Source of the DNA: Rubrivivax sp.
GTDB taxonomy: Bacteria > Pseudomonadota > Gammaproteobacteria > Burkholderiales > Burkholderiaceae_C
Reading direction: 5' to 3'
Length of the DNA stretch: 64,000 bases
NCBI GenBank assembly: GCA_022843905.1
Contig: JALHMT010000004.1
Coordinates: 5,205 to 69,204, forward strand
Positions 42,475 to 51,502 of this stretch are shown piece after piece. Numbering within the stretch: position 1 is the first letter of the stretch; the number at the start of each line of letters is the position of its first letter. A program made the position numbers and the translations under genes. Under the pieces are notes generated by a model. That model was not told the origin of the DNA. It ran no database searches and was given only the letters and a program-made list of their open reading frames with translations.

Positions 42475-44469
42475 ATGATCACTCTCAGAAACATCACGCT
42501 GCGCCGCGGCGTGAAGGTCGTCCTCCAGGCCGCTGGCGTCACGCTGCAGCCGGGGGAGAAGATCGGCCTCATCGGCCGCAACGGCGCCGGCAAGTCCAGC
42601 CTGTTCGCGCTGCTCACCGGCAAGCTGCAAGCCGACACCGGCGACGTCGAGATGCCGCCGCGCTGGCGCATCGGCGAGGTGGCCCAGGAGATGCCCGAGA
42701 CCAGCGACTCGGCCACCGAGTTCGTGCTCCAGGGGGATCTTCCGCTGCAGCAGGCGCAGGACGCCCTGGCCGCGGCTGAGGCCTCCGGCGACGGCCATGC
42801 CATCGCCGAGGCCCACGTGCTGCTGGACGAAGCCGGCTCCTTCGACTCCCGGGCGCGCGCGCAGTCGCTGCTGCTCGGCCTGGGCTTTCGCAGCGAACAG
42901 CTCGACGGCCCGGTGAACAGCTTCTCGGGCGGCTGGCGCATGCGGCTGCAGCTGGCGCGGGCCCTGATGTGCCCGGCCGAACTGCTGCTGCTGGACGAAC
43001 CCACCAACCACCTGGACCTCGACGCCCTGGTGTGGCTGGAAGCCTGGCTCAAGCGCTTCGAGGGCACGCTGGTCATCATCAGCCACGACCGCGAGTTCCT
43101 CGACGCCGTCACTCGAGTGACCGTGCACCTGGACAACCAGATCCTCACCCGCTACACCGGCAACTACAGCGCCTTCGAGGAGATGCGCGCCGAACGGCTG
43201 CTGCAGGCGCAGGCGGCCTTCGGCAAACAGCAGGAGCGCATGGCGCACCTGCAGAAGTTCATCGACCGTTTCAAGGCCAAGGCCAGCAAGGCCAAGCAGG
43301 CACAGAGCCGCGTGAAGGCACTGGCCCGCATGGAAAAGCTGGCGCCGGTGCTGACGTCGAGCGACTTCCAGTTCGAGTTCCGCGAGCCGCAGAGCCTGCC
43401 CAACCCCATGCTCAGCTTCGACGGCCTGAGCTGCGGCTACGGCAGCACGGTGATCGTGCAGAACGTCAACCGCTCGGTACTGGCCGGCCAGCGCATCGGC
43501 ATCCTGGGCGCCAACGGCCAGGGCAAGTCGACGCTGGTGAAGACCATCGCGCGCGCACTGGCGCCGCTGTCGGGCCGCATCACCGAGGGCAAGGGCCTGA
43601 CCATCGGCTACTTCGCGCAGCAGGAACTCGACGTGCTGCAACTCGACGACGGCCCGCTGATGCACATGGTGCGGCTGGCGCGCGATGTCGGCCCGCCCGG
43701 TCGCGAGCAGGAACTGCGCGACTTCCTCGGCCGTTTCCGCTTCACCGGTGACATGGTGCAGCAGGCCGTGGGCTCGCTGTCCGGCGGCGAGAAGGCCCGC
43801 CTGGTGCTGGCCATGCTGGTCTGGCAGCGCCCCAACCTGCTGCTGATGGACGAGCCGACCAACCACCTCGATCTCACCACGCGCGAAGCGCTGTCGATGG
43901 CGCTGAACGAGTTCGAAGGCACGGTGATGCTGGTCAGCCACGACCGCGCCCTGCTGCGCGAGGTCTGTGACGAGTTCTGGCTCGTCACGCGCGGGGGCGT
44001 GGAGCCTTTCGACGGCGACCTGGACGACTACCAGCGCTGGCTGCTCGACGTCTCGCGCGCGCTGTCGCGCGGCCAACCCGCGCCGCCGGTGCCGCGCCCG
44101 GCAGGCTCCGAGCCGTCGGCGCCGGCTGCCGCGACAACGCCAGCCATCGCCGGCAAGGGCCCATCGCGCCCCGCCCCCGCACCCCAGGCGCCACGCGAAG
44201 ACCGCAAGTCAGAGAAACAGGCGCGCGCCAAGCTGGCCGAAGTCACGCGCCCCAAGAGAGTGGAACTGCAGCGCATCGACGATCGTCTGGCCAAGCTCCT
44301 CAAGGAGAAGGCCGCAGTCGAAGCCCGGCTGGCCGACCCGGCCACCAAGCCGACCGCGATGGCCGAGCTCGGACGCGAGCTGAGCCATGTCCAGGCCGAG
44401 GTGGCGATGCTGGAGGAACGCTGGCTGGAACTGCAGGGCGAGCTGGAGAAACTGCAGGAAAGTTCATGA
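42475..44469 (+). CDS. yheS: ABC-F family ATPase (YheS-like)
   Basis: 664-aa soluble protein with two ABC ATPase modules. Module 1: GRNGAGKSSLFALL (about 35-48), NSFSGGWRMRLQLARAL, LLLDEPTNHLDLDAL. Module 2: GANGQGKSTLVKTI, GSLSGGEKARLVLA, LLMDEPTNHLDLTTR. The C-terminus is a basic coiled-coil extension (about 560-664). ABC-F proteins act on the ribosome as translation factors; the start MITLRNITLRRGVK matches YheS. It starts 71 bp after prmB, and its stop is 56 bp before the DUF4197 gene. Confidence 0.92.
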   Translation: MITLRNITLRRGVKVVLQAAGVTLQPGEKIGLIGRNGAGKSSLFALLTGKLQADTGDVEMPPRWRIGEVAQEMPETSDSATEFVLQGDLPLQQAQDALAAAEASGDGHAIAEAHVLLDEAGSFDSRARAQSLLLGLGFRSEQLDGPVNSFSGGWRMRLQLARALMCPAELLLLDEPTNHLDLDALVWLEAWLKRFEGTLVIISHDREFLDAVTRVTVHLDNQILTRYTGNYSAFEEMRAERLLQAQAAFGKQQERMAHLQKFIDRFKAKASKAKQAQSRVKALARMEKLAPVLTSSDFQFEFREPQSLPNPMLSFDGLSCGYGSTVIVQNVNRSVLAGQRIGILGANGQGKSTLVKTIARALAPLSGRITEGKGLTIGYFAQQELDVLQLDDGPLMHMVRLARDVGPPGREQELRDFLGRFRFTGDMVQQAVGSLSGGEKARLVLAMLVWQRPNLLLMDEPTNHLDLTTREALSMALNEFEGTVMLVSHDRALLREVCDEFWLVTRGGVEPFDGDLDDYQRWLLDVSRALSRGQPAPPVPRPAGSEPSAPAAATTPAIAGKGPSRPAPAPQAPREDRKSEKQARAKLAEVTRPKRVELQRIDDRLAKLLKEKAAVEARLADPATKPTAMAELGRELSHVQAEVAMLEERWLELQGELEKLQESS

Positions 44470-44525
44470 TGCGGACCTGCAGCACCCCGGCGTGCCGTGC
44501 CGAACCCACTGCAACAGGAGAGAAC

Positions 44526-45209
44526 ATGCAACGTCGTGACTGTTTCCAGCGGGCAGCGGCCATGGGCCTGGTCCTCGCCGGGCTCTCGCCCGCCGCTCGT
44601 GCGGCCGTCTCGCAGGCCGACGCCGGTTCGGGCATCCGAACGGCGCTGGAGCGCGGCGCGGTGTTCGCGGTGGAACAGCTGGGCCGCAGCGACGGCTTTC
44701 TCGGCAACGACAAGGTGCGCATTCCCCTGCCCGGCTTCCTGAACAGCGCCGCCAAGATCCTCAAGGCCACCGGTCAGGGGCGACGGGTCGACGAACTGGT
44801 GACGGCGATGAACCGCGCCGCCGAAGCGGCCGTGCCCGAGGCCAAGGGCCTGCTGGTGGCTGCCGCACGAGACATCACGGTGCAGGATGCGCTGCGGATC
44901 GTGCAGGGCGGCGCGACGTCCGCCACCGACTATTTCTCGGGCAGGACGCGCCCGACGCTGCAGACGCGCTTCCTGCCCATCGTCCAGCGCGCCACGGAGA
45001 AGGTGGCCCTGGCCGAACGCTACGACGCGGTGGCTTCCAAGGCTTCGAACCTCGGCCTGATGAAGAAGGAGGATGCCAATCTGCAGCAGTACGTGACGGG
45101 CAAGGCACTCGACGGGCTGTTCTTCATGATCGGCGAAGAAGAGAAGAAGATCCGTGCCGACCCCGTGGGGACCGGGAGCAGGATCCTGGGCGCCGTTTTC
45201 GGGCGATGA
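44526..45209 (+). CDS. exported DUF4197 domain protein
   Basis: 227 aa with a signal peptide or tail-anchored start ([20 protein letters not shown], cleavage near residue 27). DUF4197 features: [17 protein letters not shown], then [19 protein letters not shown], and ASDYF-like [14 protein letters not shown] and [20 protein letters not shown]. Function unknown. ATG at 44526 has AGGAG 7 bp upstream. The overlapping start upstream (44466) is in the end of the ABC-F gene. Confidence 0.9.
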   Translation: MQRRDCFQRAAAMGLVLAGLSPAARAAVSQADAGSGIRTALERGAVFAVEQLGRSDGFLGNDKVRIPLPGFLNSAAKILKATGQGRRVDELVTAMNRAAEAAVPEAKGLLVAAARDITVQDALRIVQGGATSATDYFSGRTRPTLQTRFLPIVQRATEKVALAERYDAVASKASNLGLMKKEDANLQQYVTGKALDGLFFMIGEEEKKIRADPVGTGSRILGAVFGR

Positions 45210-45278
45210 CCCGGGTGTCGATGCCCGTCTGCCGCGCCGCCACCCGCTGGCGGCTTCTTTCGCCGGACTAGATTGCGA

Positions 45279-45291
45279 ACAATTGAATTGT
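45279..45291 (+). promoter_or_regulatory. OhrR operator (ACAATT-N-AATTGT palindrome)
   Basis: Perfect inverted repeat ACAATT / AATTGT around G45285, flanked by GCGA and GCGC. It matches the known OhrR binding consensus TACAATTNAATTGTA in its core. It lies 16 bp upstream of the ohrR ATG, where a bound repressor would block the ohrR-ohr transcript. Confidence 0.75.
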
Positions 45292-45307
45292 GCGCTACAT
45301 TTCTGCC

Positions 45308-45778
45308 ATGGGATCCCGCCCGTCCCCGCCGCCCGACACCTGGCTGCAGCTCGACCGGCAACTCTGCTTCGCGCTGTACGCCACCTCGCTGGCCATGACC
45401 AAGCTCTACAAGCCGCTGCTCGAGCCGCTGGGCCTGACCTATCCGCAATACCTGGCGATGCTGGTGCTGTGGCAGCAGGACGGCATCACCGTCTCGCAGA
45501 TCGGCGAACGACTGGCGCTCGACTCCGGCACGCTCACGCCCCTGCTCAAGCGCCTGGAATCCGTCGGTCTGGTGCAGCGACTGCGCGACAGTGCCGACGA
45601 ACGTCGAGTGCTGCTGCAGCTCACCGCCGAGGGCCGGGCGCTGCGCAAGCAGGCACTGAAGGTGCCGGCCCGCATCGCCCAGGCCGCCGGCTGCCAGCTC
45701 GACGAACTCGCCAGCCTCACAGCCCGCCTGCACGCGCTGCGCGCCCAGCTCCAGTCTTCTCCACCGGTCGCTGCCTGA
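45308..45778 (+). CDS. ohrR: organic hydroperoxide sensor repressor OhrR (MarR family)
   Basis: 156 aa MarR-type winged-helix repressor. The redox Cys sits in [13 protein letters not shown] (Cys near 20), as in OhrR, followed by the winged helix [22 protein letters not shown]. Oxidation of this Cys by organic peroxides relieves repression. ATG 45308 chosen as the one giving the typical N-terminus. Divides the same unit as ohr 44 bp downstream; the operator lies immediately upstream. Confidence 0.93.
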   Translation: MGSRPSPPPDTWLQLDRQLCFALYATSLAMTKLYKPLLEPLGLTYPQYLAMLVLWQQDGITVSQIGERLALDSGTLTPLLKRLESVGLVQRLRDSADERRVLLQLTAEGRALRKQALKVPARIAQAAGCQLDELASLTARLHALRAQLQSSPPVAA

Positions 45779-45822
45779 AGCCAGGATTCAGCGCCACCAC
45801 TCACCCCCAACAGGAAAACCCC

Positions 45823-46257
45823 ATGGCCATCGATCAAGCCGTCTACACCGCCCAAGCCACCAGCACGGGAGGCCGCACCGGCACCTCCTCTTCCAGCGAC
45901 AAGCGCCTGATGCTGGCGCTGTCGACACCCAAGGCGCTGGGTGGAGACGACGGGGTCGGCACCAACCCCGAACAGCTCTTCGCCGCGGGGTATTCGGCCT
46001 GCTTCATCGGTGCGATGAAGGCCGTGGCTGCCCGCCAGAAGATCGCGCTGACGGCCGACGTGTCGATCAAGGCCGACGTGTCGATCGGCCCCATGACCGG
46101 CAAGCCGGGCGCCTTCGGCATCGCCGTGGCGATGGCCGTCACCGTGCCCGGCATGGATCGCGCTGCCGCCGAGGCCCTGGTGGCCGCCGCGCACGAGGTC
46201 TGCCCCTACTCGAACGCCACGCGCGGCAACATCGAAGTCGCCTTGTCGGTGGTCTGA
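45823..46257 (+). CDS. ohr: organic hydroperoxide resistance protein Ohr
   Basis: 144-aa OsmC/Ohr family thiol peroxidase that reduces organic hydroperoxides via a Cys pair and lipoyl partners. Catalytic Cys in [10 protein letters not shown] (about 60) and resolving Cys in [13 protein letters not shown] (about 128). An AGGA ribosome-binding site precedes ATG 45823. Together with ohrR upstream it forms a complete inducible peroxide-defence unit. Confidence 0.95.
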   Translation: MAIDQAVYTAQATSTGGRTGTSSSSDKRLMLALSTPKALGGDDGVGTNPEQLFAAGYSACFIGAMKAVAARQKIALTADVSIKADVSIGPMTGKPGAFGIAVAMAVTVPGMDRAAAEALVAAAHEVCPYSNATRGNIEVALSVV

Positions 46258-46306
46258 CGCTCGCCTGAAGTCCCGCCGGGCCGGTGCCACCGCCGATCTG
46301 AAGCTT

Positions 46307-46330
46307 CGAGGCCACCTTGCGGTGGCCTCG
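46307..46330. terminator. stem-loop between convergent ohr and asparaginase genes
   Basis: Perfect 10-bp stem CGAGGCCACC / GGTGGCCTCG with loop TTGC. No T-run follows, so it may be a transcript-end stabiliser or a factor-assisted terminator for both convergent units. Confidence 0.5.
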
Positions 46331-46357
46331 GCCGTTCCAGGTCGAAGGCCGGGGCCC

Positions 46358-47305
46358 TCACGCTGTCGTGCGGCCCGCCATCAGGGTCAGCATCAGCTCG
46401 ACCCGCGCCTTGGCTGCATTGAGTCCCTCGCACACCGGCAGCCAGTCTTCGCCGCCGATCACCGGGCCGAAGGCACATCGCGTCGTTCGCAACAGCCCCA
46501 CACCACTGTCGCCGGCGCGCCGCAGCGCGGCGAGCAGTTCGCGGTGCACCGTACCGTTGCCGGTGCCGGCCACGACGATGCCCTGCACACCGGCCTGGAC
46601 CCAGGCGTCGACACCGCGCGCAGTGGCGGCCGCCGTGCTGGTCAGGATCTCGACCCAGGGCCACGCCGACGGGGCAGCGGCGATATGCGACAGCCCCAGC
46701 GCCTGTCCCTGCGGCCAGTTCCGCCACTGATGGAGTCGGCCCTCCAGCAGCGCGCCGATCGGCCCCGCGTCGCCGGAGCCGAAGGCATCGACGCGGTAGC
46801 TGTGCTGCTTCTGCAGGTCGATGGCAGCATGCACCCTTCCCGCGAAGACGACCACCACGCCGCTGGCCCCGGGATCGGCGGCCACCGTGACGGCATCCAG
46901 CAGGTTCTGCGGTCCGTCGGCCTGCAGCGAGGTCGACGGCCGCATCGCAGCGGTCAGCACCAGCGGCTTGGACGGCGCCAGCACCCGGTGCAGCAGCCAG
47001 GCTGTCTCTTCCAGCGTGTCGGTGCCGTGTGTCACCACCACGCCGGCCACGTCCTCACGGGCCAGATGGAAAGCCGCGCGGCGGGCCAGGACCTGCCAGG
47101 TCGCAGGGTCCATGTCCTTGCTGTCCAGCTGGGCCACCTGCTCGGCTTCGATCGGCCGCCCGTGCAGCGCAGGAACGGCCTGCACCAGGCTGTCCACACC
47201 CACTTCGCCAGCCCGGTAGCCGACGTTGTCCGACGCGCTCATCGCGCGGCCGGCGATGGTGCCGCCGGTGCCCAGGATCACGATGGTTCGCTGCAGGCTT
47301 TGCAT
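46358..47305 (-). CDS. asparaginase family amidohydrolase
   Basis: 315 aa, no signal peptide. Active-site Thr motifs: LGTGGTIAG near residues 11-19 and [11 protein letters not shown] near 90-100 (Thr-Asp). [12 protein letters not shown] is typical of type I/II asparaginases. It probably hydrolyses L-asparagine; substrate range unverified. ATG at 47305 lies 11 bp from the first lexA SOS box, on the opposite strand, so LexA could also affect its transcription. Confidence 0.9.
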   Translation of the reverse strand: MQSLQRTIVILGTGGTIAGRAMSASDNVGYRAGEVGVDSLVQAVPALHGRPIEAEQVAQLDSKDMDPATWQVLARRAAFHLAREDVAGVVVTHGTDTLEETAWLLHRVLAPSKPLVLTAAMRPSTSLQADGPQNLLDAVTVAADPGASGVVVVFAGRVHAAIDLQKQHSYRVDAFGSGDAGPIGALLEGRLHQWRNWPQGQALGLSHIAAAPSAWPWVEILTSTAAATARGVDAWVQAGVQGIVVAGTGNGTVHRELLAALRRAGDSGVGLLRTTRCAFGPVIGGEDWLPVCEGLNAAKARVELMLTLMAGRTTA

Positions 47306-47316
47306 CTTGACGATTT

Positions 47317-47332
47317 CTGGATGAAAATACAG
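47317..47332 (+). promoter_or_regulatory. LexA operator (SOS box) 1
   Basis: CTGGATGAAAATACAG fits CTG-N10-CAG with an AT-rich centre. It lies 60-75 bp before the lexA ATG and 11 bp before the divergent asparaginase ATG. Confidence 0.7.
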
Positions 47333-47335
47333 TGG

Positions 47336-47351
47336 CTGTACAAACGATCAG
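47336..47351 (+). promoter_or_regulatory. LexA operator (SOS box) 2
   Basis: CTGTACAAACGATCAG fits CTG-N10-CAG and begins 3 bp after box 1 ends, giving adjacent operators one or two turns apart (19-bp spacing between the starts). Tandem boxes at lexA are common and give tight autorepression. Confidence 0.7.
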
Positions 47352-47392
47352 CTCTGGCCAAGCCGACTTGGCCGGTTCGAAAGGACGGCCTC

Positions 47393-48070
47393 ATGCAGGA
47401 AAGCCCGAAGCTCACGCCCCGCCAGCAGCAGATCCTCGATCTGGTGCAGTCGGCCATCGAACGCACCGGCGCCCCTCCCACGCGGGCCGAGATCGCCACC
47501 GAACTCGGCTTCAAATCGGCCAATGCGGCCGAAGAGCACCTTCAGGCGCTGGCCCGCAAGGGCGTGATCGAACTGGTGGGTGGCACCTCGCGCGGCATCC
47601 GTCTGAAGTCTGACACACTGCGCGCGCTCAATGAGTCGCGCGGCAAGCAGTACAGCCTGCCGCTGCCCAGTCTGGCTCAGCTCACCCTGCCGCTGGTCGG
47701 CCGCGTGGCCGCGGGCAGTCCCATCCTGGCGCAGGAACATGTCGACCAGACCTTCCTGATGGAAGCCAGCATGTTCCCGCGTCGGCCCGACTACCTGCTG
47801 AAGGTTCGCGGCATGAGCATGCGCGACGCCGGCATCCTCGACGGTGACCTGCTGGCGGTGCAGAAGACCAAGGACGCCAGGAATGGACAGATCGTGGTCG
47901 CACGTCTGGGCGACGACGTCACCGTGAAGCGTCTGCGACGCACCCGCACCACCATCGAGCTGATCCCCGAGAACCCCGAGTACCAGACCATCGTCGTTCC
48001 CTTTGGCGACGTCGACTTCGAGCTCGAAGGCATCGCGGTCGGCCTCATCCGCAACACCATGCTGATGTAG
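47393..48070 (+). CDS. lexA: SOS response repressor LexA
   Basis: 225-aa repressor-protease. N-terminal winged helix [21 protein letters not shown] (about 30-50); autocleavage site Ala-Gly in VGRVAAGSP (about 102-110); catalytic Ser in [15 protein letters not shown]; general-base Lys in TVKRLRR. Two SOS boxes upstream indicate autoregulation. ATG at 47393. Followed 2 bp later by an HhH protein gene on the same strand. Confidence 0.95.
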   Translation: MQESPKLTPRQQQILDLVQSAIERTGAPPTRAEIATELGFKSANAAEEHLQALARKGVIELVGGTSRGIRLKSDTLRALNESRGKQYSLPLPSLAQLTLPLVGRVAAGSPILAQEHVDQTFLMEASMFPRRPDYLLKVRGMSMRDAGILDGDLLAVQKTKDARNGQIVVARLGDDVTVKRLRRTRTTIELIPENPEYQTIVVPFGDVDFELEGIAVGLIRNTMLM

Positions 48071-48072
48071 CC

Positions 48073-48435
48073 ATGGGCAGCGCTGCCGACACCGCACGCC
48101 ACCGGCAGCCAAGTGCTGGCCGGACGTCGCGCACCACCGACAGGCGGCCGGGCAAGGCTCGCACCGCCGCAGACTGCCAACAGCTCGAACAGTTGCCCAA
48201 CATCGGACCGGCCATCGCCGCCGACCTGCGCTCGCTGGGCATCGCCCACCCGAGCGAACTGGCCACGCGGGACGCCTTCGTGCTGTACCAGGCCTTGTGT
48301 GCCAAGACCGGCAAGCGCCAGGACCCCTGCGTGCTCGACACCTTCATGGCCGCCACCGACTTCATGCGCGGCGGCCAGGCGCGGCCCTGGTGGGCCTACA
48401 CGCAGCAGCGCAAGGTGATCTACGGGGCGGTGTGA
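48073..48435 (+). CDS. helix-hairpin-helix protein (Cdd1 / mitomycin-resistance-like), downstream of lexA
   Basis: 120 aa. The core (LEQLPNIGPAIAADLRSLGI, about 38-57) is a helix-hairpin-helix of the 'pathogenicity locus' Cdd1-like family, with the family's downstream LYQALCAKTGKRQDPCVLDTF and ARPWWAYT. Such proteins are annotated as mitomycin-resistance proteins in some genomes, evidence for which is slight. A basic N-terminus suggests nucleic-acid binding. ATG 48073 lies 2 bp after the lexA stop, so it should be SOS-induced with lexA. Confidence 0.85.
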   Translation: MGSAADTARHRQPSAGRTSRTTDRRPGKARTAADCQQLEQLPNIGPAIAADLRSLGIAHPSELATRDAFVLYQALCAKTGKRQDPCVLDTFMAATDFMRGGQARPWWAYTQQRKVIYGAV

Positions 48436-48486
48436 GGGTGGGTTGCGGGCGCCCTGCAGCAAGCAGGTAGCGACCTGGCCCGAAGG

Positions 48487-50910
48487 TCAGTCGGTTCTCG
48501 GCAGCACACGCAGGCGTCGCTCTGGCTCGCCTCTGGCCCAAAGCGGCAGGTAGCGAACCTCGGTCCAGGCCGTGACGAAGCTGCGGTAGAGCGGCGAGAA
48601 GAACAGCCCGCTCTGCCCGGTGGAGTGCATGACACGCGACTGCGACGGGTCGGCCAGGTCGTACAAGGCCCTCAGGCTCGGTCCGTGCTCGTCGAGGTAC
48701 AGCTCGCCCGTCGCGGCGTCGGGCTTCAGGCCGACACGTGAGACGTTCACGGTGTAGGTGTCCCCCCCCACGGGCGAGCGCAGTTCGAAGAAGGGTGCCA
48801 GGGCCTTGACCCGGCTGAACGGCCGGTGCTCCGAGCGCGCCTGGTGCACATGCCCCCACTTCCAGCGCTGGACGTCGCTGCCCAGCCGGGCCTGCAATTC
48901 GTCCAGGGCGCGCGTCAGCGCCAGGTCGTTGACCATGCCACAGGTTTCGCGAACATCGGGCGTGTTGCGGTCGTCGCACCAGGAGCCATCGTCCCGCGCC
49001 ATCACGCCGACGGTCGCGTCGAAGAAGCTGCGCCCCAGTGTTCGCTCCCACAGTGCAGAGCCCAGGTCGTCGGAGAACAGCGCCGCCGACAGCTGGCGCA
49101 GCCAGGCCCAGTAGATCAACGGTGCCGCGTCCTGGGCCGCCATCTCGCCGTCGAACGACGCCAGCAGCGGCTTCACCTCGGCCGCCAGCGGGTGCATCGA
49201 GCGGGCCTGTCTGAGCATGGGCAGCAATTCGAGCGTGGCCAGGCTCTTCTGGTCGGCCTGCATCGCGGCGAGGTCGTCCATCGAATGCCTGGGCCGCGAC
49301 GCCAGCAGCTGTTCGATGCGTTGCTGGCGATACGGCAGGGCCCAGTCGCTGCTGATGAAGTAGGGGTAGTCCGGCTCGTGGATGCGTTGATTGGCGGTGG
49401 CCAGGGCGCCATCGGCGGGGTCGATGCGGCGCGGCGTGCGGTCGGGTGGCACCCAGCCGATCCAGTCGTAGCGTGCGTCCCACCCCGGCGCCGGAGCGCG
49501 GCCATGCAGGTCGTTGTCGGCATGGCGCAGGGGCACCTGCCCGGCAGCCACGAACCCGATGCGGCCGTCACGGTCGGCCACGGCCATGTTCTGCATCGGC
49601 GCCTTCCAGGCTGCAACGACCGCCACGAACTCCGGCAGGGAGCGCGTGGCCTGCAGGGCCAGCGACGGGCTGATGTTGTCCATGTCGGGCGCCAGCGCGG
49701 TCCACTGCAGGGCCAGCACATAGGCCGGCCTGGTGGCGTCGAAGAGATCGGCGCCGCTGCCGGCATCGGAGATGACCGGGCCGTGCCGGGTGCGTCGAAC
49801 GGTCATCGACACATCGGCCTGCCCCTTGACCTTGATGATCTCCTGAGCGGACTCGAACGGCGCCCAGCCATCCGGAGTTCGGTACTGCGCCGGATCATCG
49901 GGCTTGAGCTGCTCGATGTAGAGGTCCTGCACATCGGGCCCGGTATTGGTGAAACCCCAGGCGATGTGCTCGTTCTGTCCCAGCACGATGCCCGGCACGC
50001 CGGGCATCGAGGCGCCCGCCACCTTGAGCTGCGGTGACTCCAGCCTGACGAAGTACCACAGCGCCGGCGCGCTGAGCTTCAGGTGCGGGTCGTTGGCCAG
50101 CAGCGGTTTGCCGGTGTTGGTGCGTGAACCGGCCAGCACCCAGTTGTTGGAACCCACGCCCTCGACGCCCGACTCCGGCGCCCGCCGTGGCAAGTCCAGC
50201 CAGGCCTGGCGCACGGCAGAAGACAGGTTCAGGCTTCGGTACAAGGCCGCATAGTCGGCCCCGACCGGTGGCGATTCCCCGGGGTACGGCGGCAGCAGCT
50301 GGTCGATGCGCTGCACCGGCATCTGCTGCGACAGGCGCAGTCGCAGCAGCTCGGTGGTCCAGTTGCCCCCCAGGTCCCAGGCCATCATGATGGCCCAGGC
50401 CAGCGTGTCGACCGGCGTCCACGGCTCTAGCGGCAGACCCAGCAAGATGAACTCCGGCGGGCGCGCCCGCGTGGCCCCGGACATCACCGCATTGATGCCC
50501 GCGGTATAGGCCAGCACGGTATCGCGCGCTTCGCCCTTCATCGCATCCCACTGCGCAGCGGCCGTGCGCCGTACGCCCAGCGCGCGCAGGAATCGATCGG
50601 TCTCCAGCGCGGCCGGGCCCAGCGCCTCGGCCAGCCGGCCGCTGCCGATGCGACGATGTGTTTCCAGCTGCCAGAGCCGGTCTTGCGCATGCACCACGCC
50701 GGTACCGAAAGCCAGGTCGCGCAAGCTGTCAGCACGAACCGTCGGAATGCCGTGAGCGTCGCGGTCGATGACGATGCTTCCCTGGGCACCGGGCAGGACC
50801 AGGGTGCCGGCGGTGATGGGCAGGGCGCGCCAGGCGTAGACGCCCAGGACGGCTGCCACCGCGGTGAGCACCACCATCAACAGCGCCAGAACGCGCAAAG
50901 TCCAACTCAT
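48487..50910 (-). CDS. penicillin acylase family N-terminal-nucleophile hydrolase
   Basis: 807 aa. A membrane anchor or signal segment (about 4-28, LRVLALLMVVLTAVAAVLGVY) precedes the alpha subunit, then the autoprocessing site GVGSNNWVLAGSRT, whose Ser becomes the N-terminal nucleophile of the beta subunit (near residue 253). Also visible: NDPHLKLSAPALWYFVRLES and GRIGFVAAGQVPLRH. The natural substrate could be an acyl-homoserine lactone, penicillin or other N-acyl amide. Single gene, convergent with the HhH gene. Confidence 0.93.
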   Translation of the reverse strand: MSWTLRVLALLMVVLTAVAAVLGVYAWRALPITAGTLVLPGAQGSIVIDRDAHGIPTVRADSLRDLAFGTGVVHAQDRLWQLETHRRIGSGRLAEALGPAALETDRFLRALGVRRTAAAQWDAMKGEARDTVLAYTAGINAVMSGATRARPPEFILLGLPLEPWTPVDTLAWAIMMAWDLGGNWTTELLRLRLSQQMPVQRIDQLLPPYPGESPPVGADYAALYRSLNLSSAVRQAWLDLPRRAPESGVEGVGSNNWVLAGSRTNTGKPLLANDPHLKLSAPALWYFVRLESPQLKVAGASMPGVPGIVLGQNEHIAWGFTNTGPDVQDLYIEQLKPDDPAQYRTPDGWAPFESAQEIIKVKGQADVSMTVRRTRHGPVISDAGSGADLFDATRPAYVLALQWTALAPDMDNISPSLALQATRSLPEFVAVVAAWKAPMQNMAVADRDGRIGFVAAGQVPLRHADNDLHGRAPAPGWDARYDWIGWVPPDRTPRRIDPADGALATANQRIHEPDYPYFISSDWALPYRQQRIEQLLASRPRHSMDDLAAMQADQKSLATLELLPMLRQARSMHPLAAEVKPLLASFDGEMAAQDAAPLIYWAWLRQLSAALFSDDLGSALWERTLGRSFFDATVGVMARDDGSWCDDRNTPDVRETCGMVNDLALTRALDELQARLGSDVQRWKWGHVHQARSEHRPFSRVKALAPFFELRSPVGGDTYTVNVSRVGLKPDAATGELYLDEHGPSLRALYDLADPSQSRVMHSTGQSGLFFSPLYRSFVTAWTEVRYLPLWARGEPERRLRVLPRTD

Positions 50911-51073
50911 CGGCTCGTCTCCCTGTTCGGCGCCAAGGCTAACTGCATCCCGCCGGTCGGTGTCTGCAGGGCCGGGAACTGCCGCTGCTTGCCCCCGTTG
51001 TTCGGGCCTTCAGCGGCGGTCCCACGCGTCACCATCGCTTCAGGTTCCGGTCACATCTTCCGATATCCGAGTC

Positions 51074-51502
51074 ATGAAGCCCTTCAGCGTGATCTTTTCG
51101 AGAGGCCATCAGCACACCGTGCCGCTGACCTCGCGTCTGTCGCGCTCGGAAGTCTGCCCGCCGTCCCTGCGCTGCGCACCGTCTTCGGCATGGCAGCGGC
51201 TGATGTTCTGGCTGGTGGCGCCGGCGCCGCACGACGCGTCTCCACCTCTGAACCGCCTGCCCCTCGTTCGCCATGAGTTCGAACGAGCCGTGGCCGACAT
51301 CGACGAGGCCGCGCGTTACCCGCTGGTGTGCCGCATCGGCGCGGCCCGCTCGCTGCGCGACCTCTGGCACATGCGGCTGGACGTCTACAACCTCGTGGCG
51401 CTGAAGCACAGCGAGTTCGAAGCCGGTCAGCGCCTGGCGCTGCTGAATCGCCACTTCCCCACCCGCGCTCCGCGCTCGGGCTTCGCACCCCTCACCCCAT
51501 GA
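51074..51502 (+). CDS. small protein of unknown function, first of a coupled pair
   Basis: 142 aa, not recognised. N-terminal half is basic and Ser/Pro-rich; the C-terminal half looks structured, with RSLRDLWHMRLDVYNLVALK and EAGQRLALLNRHFPTRAPRSGF. Such a 'LWHxRxDV..NLV..HH/HS..EA..RL..LNRHFPTRxPRSGF' block is one I associate with small proteins of this bacterial group, unverified. Its stop overlaps the start of the next gene (ATGA), implying joint translation. ATG 51074 rests on the first in-frame Met; no strong ribosome-binding site. Confidence 0.65.
   Translation: MKPFSVIFSRGHQHTVPLTSRLSRSEVCPPSLRCAPSSAWQRLMFWLVAPAPHDASPPLNRLPLVRHEFERAVADIDEAARYPLVCRIGAARSLRDLWHMRLDVYNLVALKHSEFEAGQRLALLNRHFPTRAPRSGFAPLTP

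Noticed and set aside
42400..44076. 558-codon minus-strand frame opposite the ABC-F gene
   Set aside because: Reading frame is His/Gln/Val-rich and domain-free, while the plus strand carries two full ABC modules.
46054..46086. 15-bp direct repeat inside ohr (18-bp period) suggesting a recent 6-codon duplication
   Set aside because: The encoded segment fits the usual length and pattern of Ohr proteins at this site, so the repeat is probably coincidental similarity between two beta-strands.
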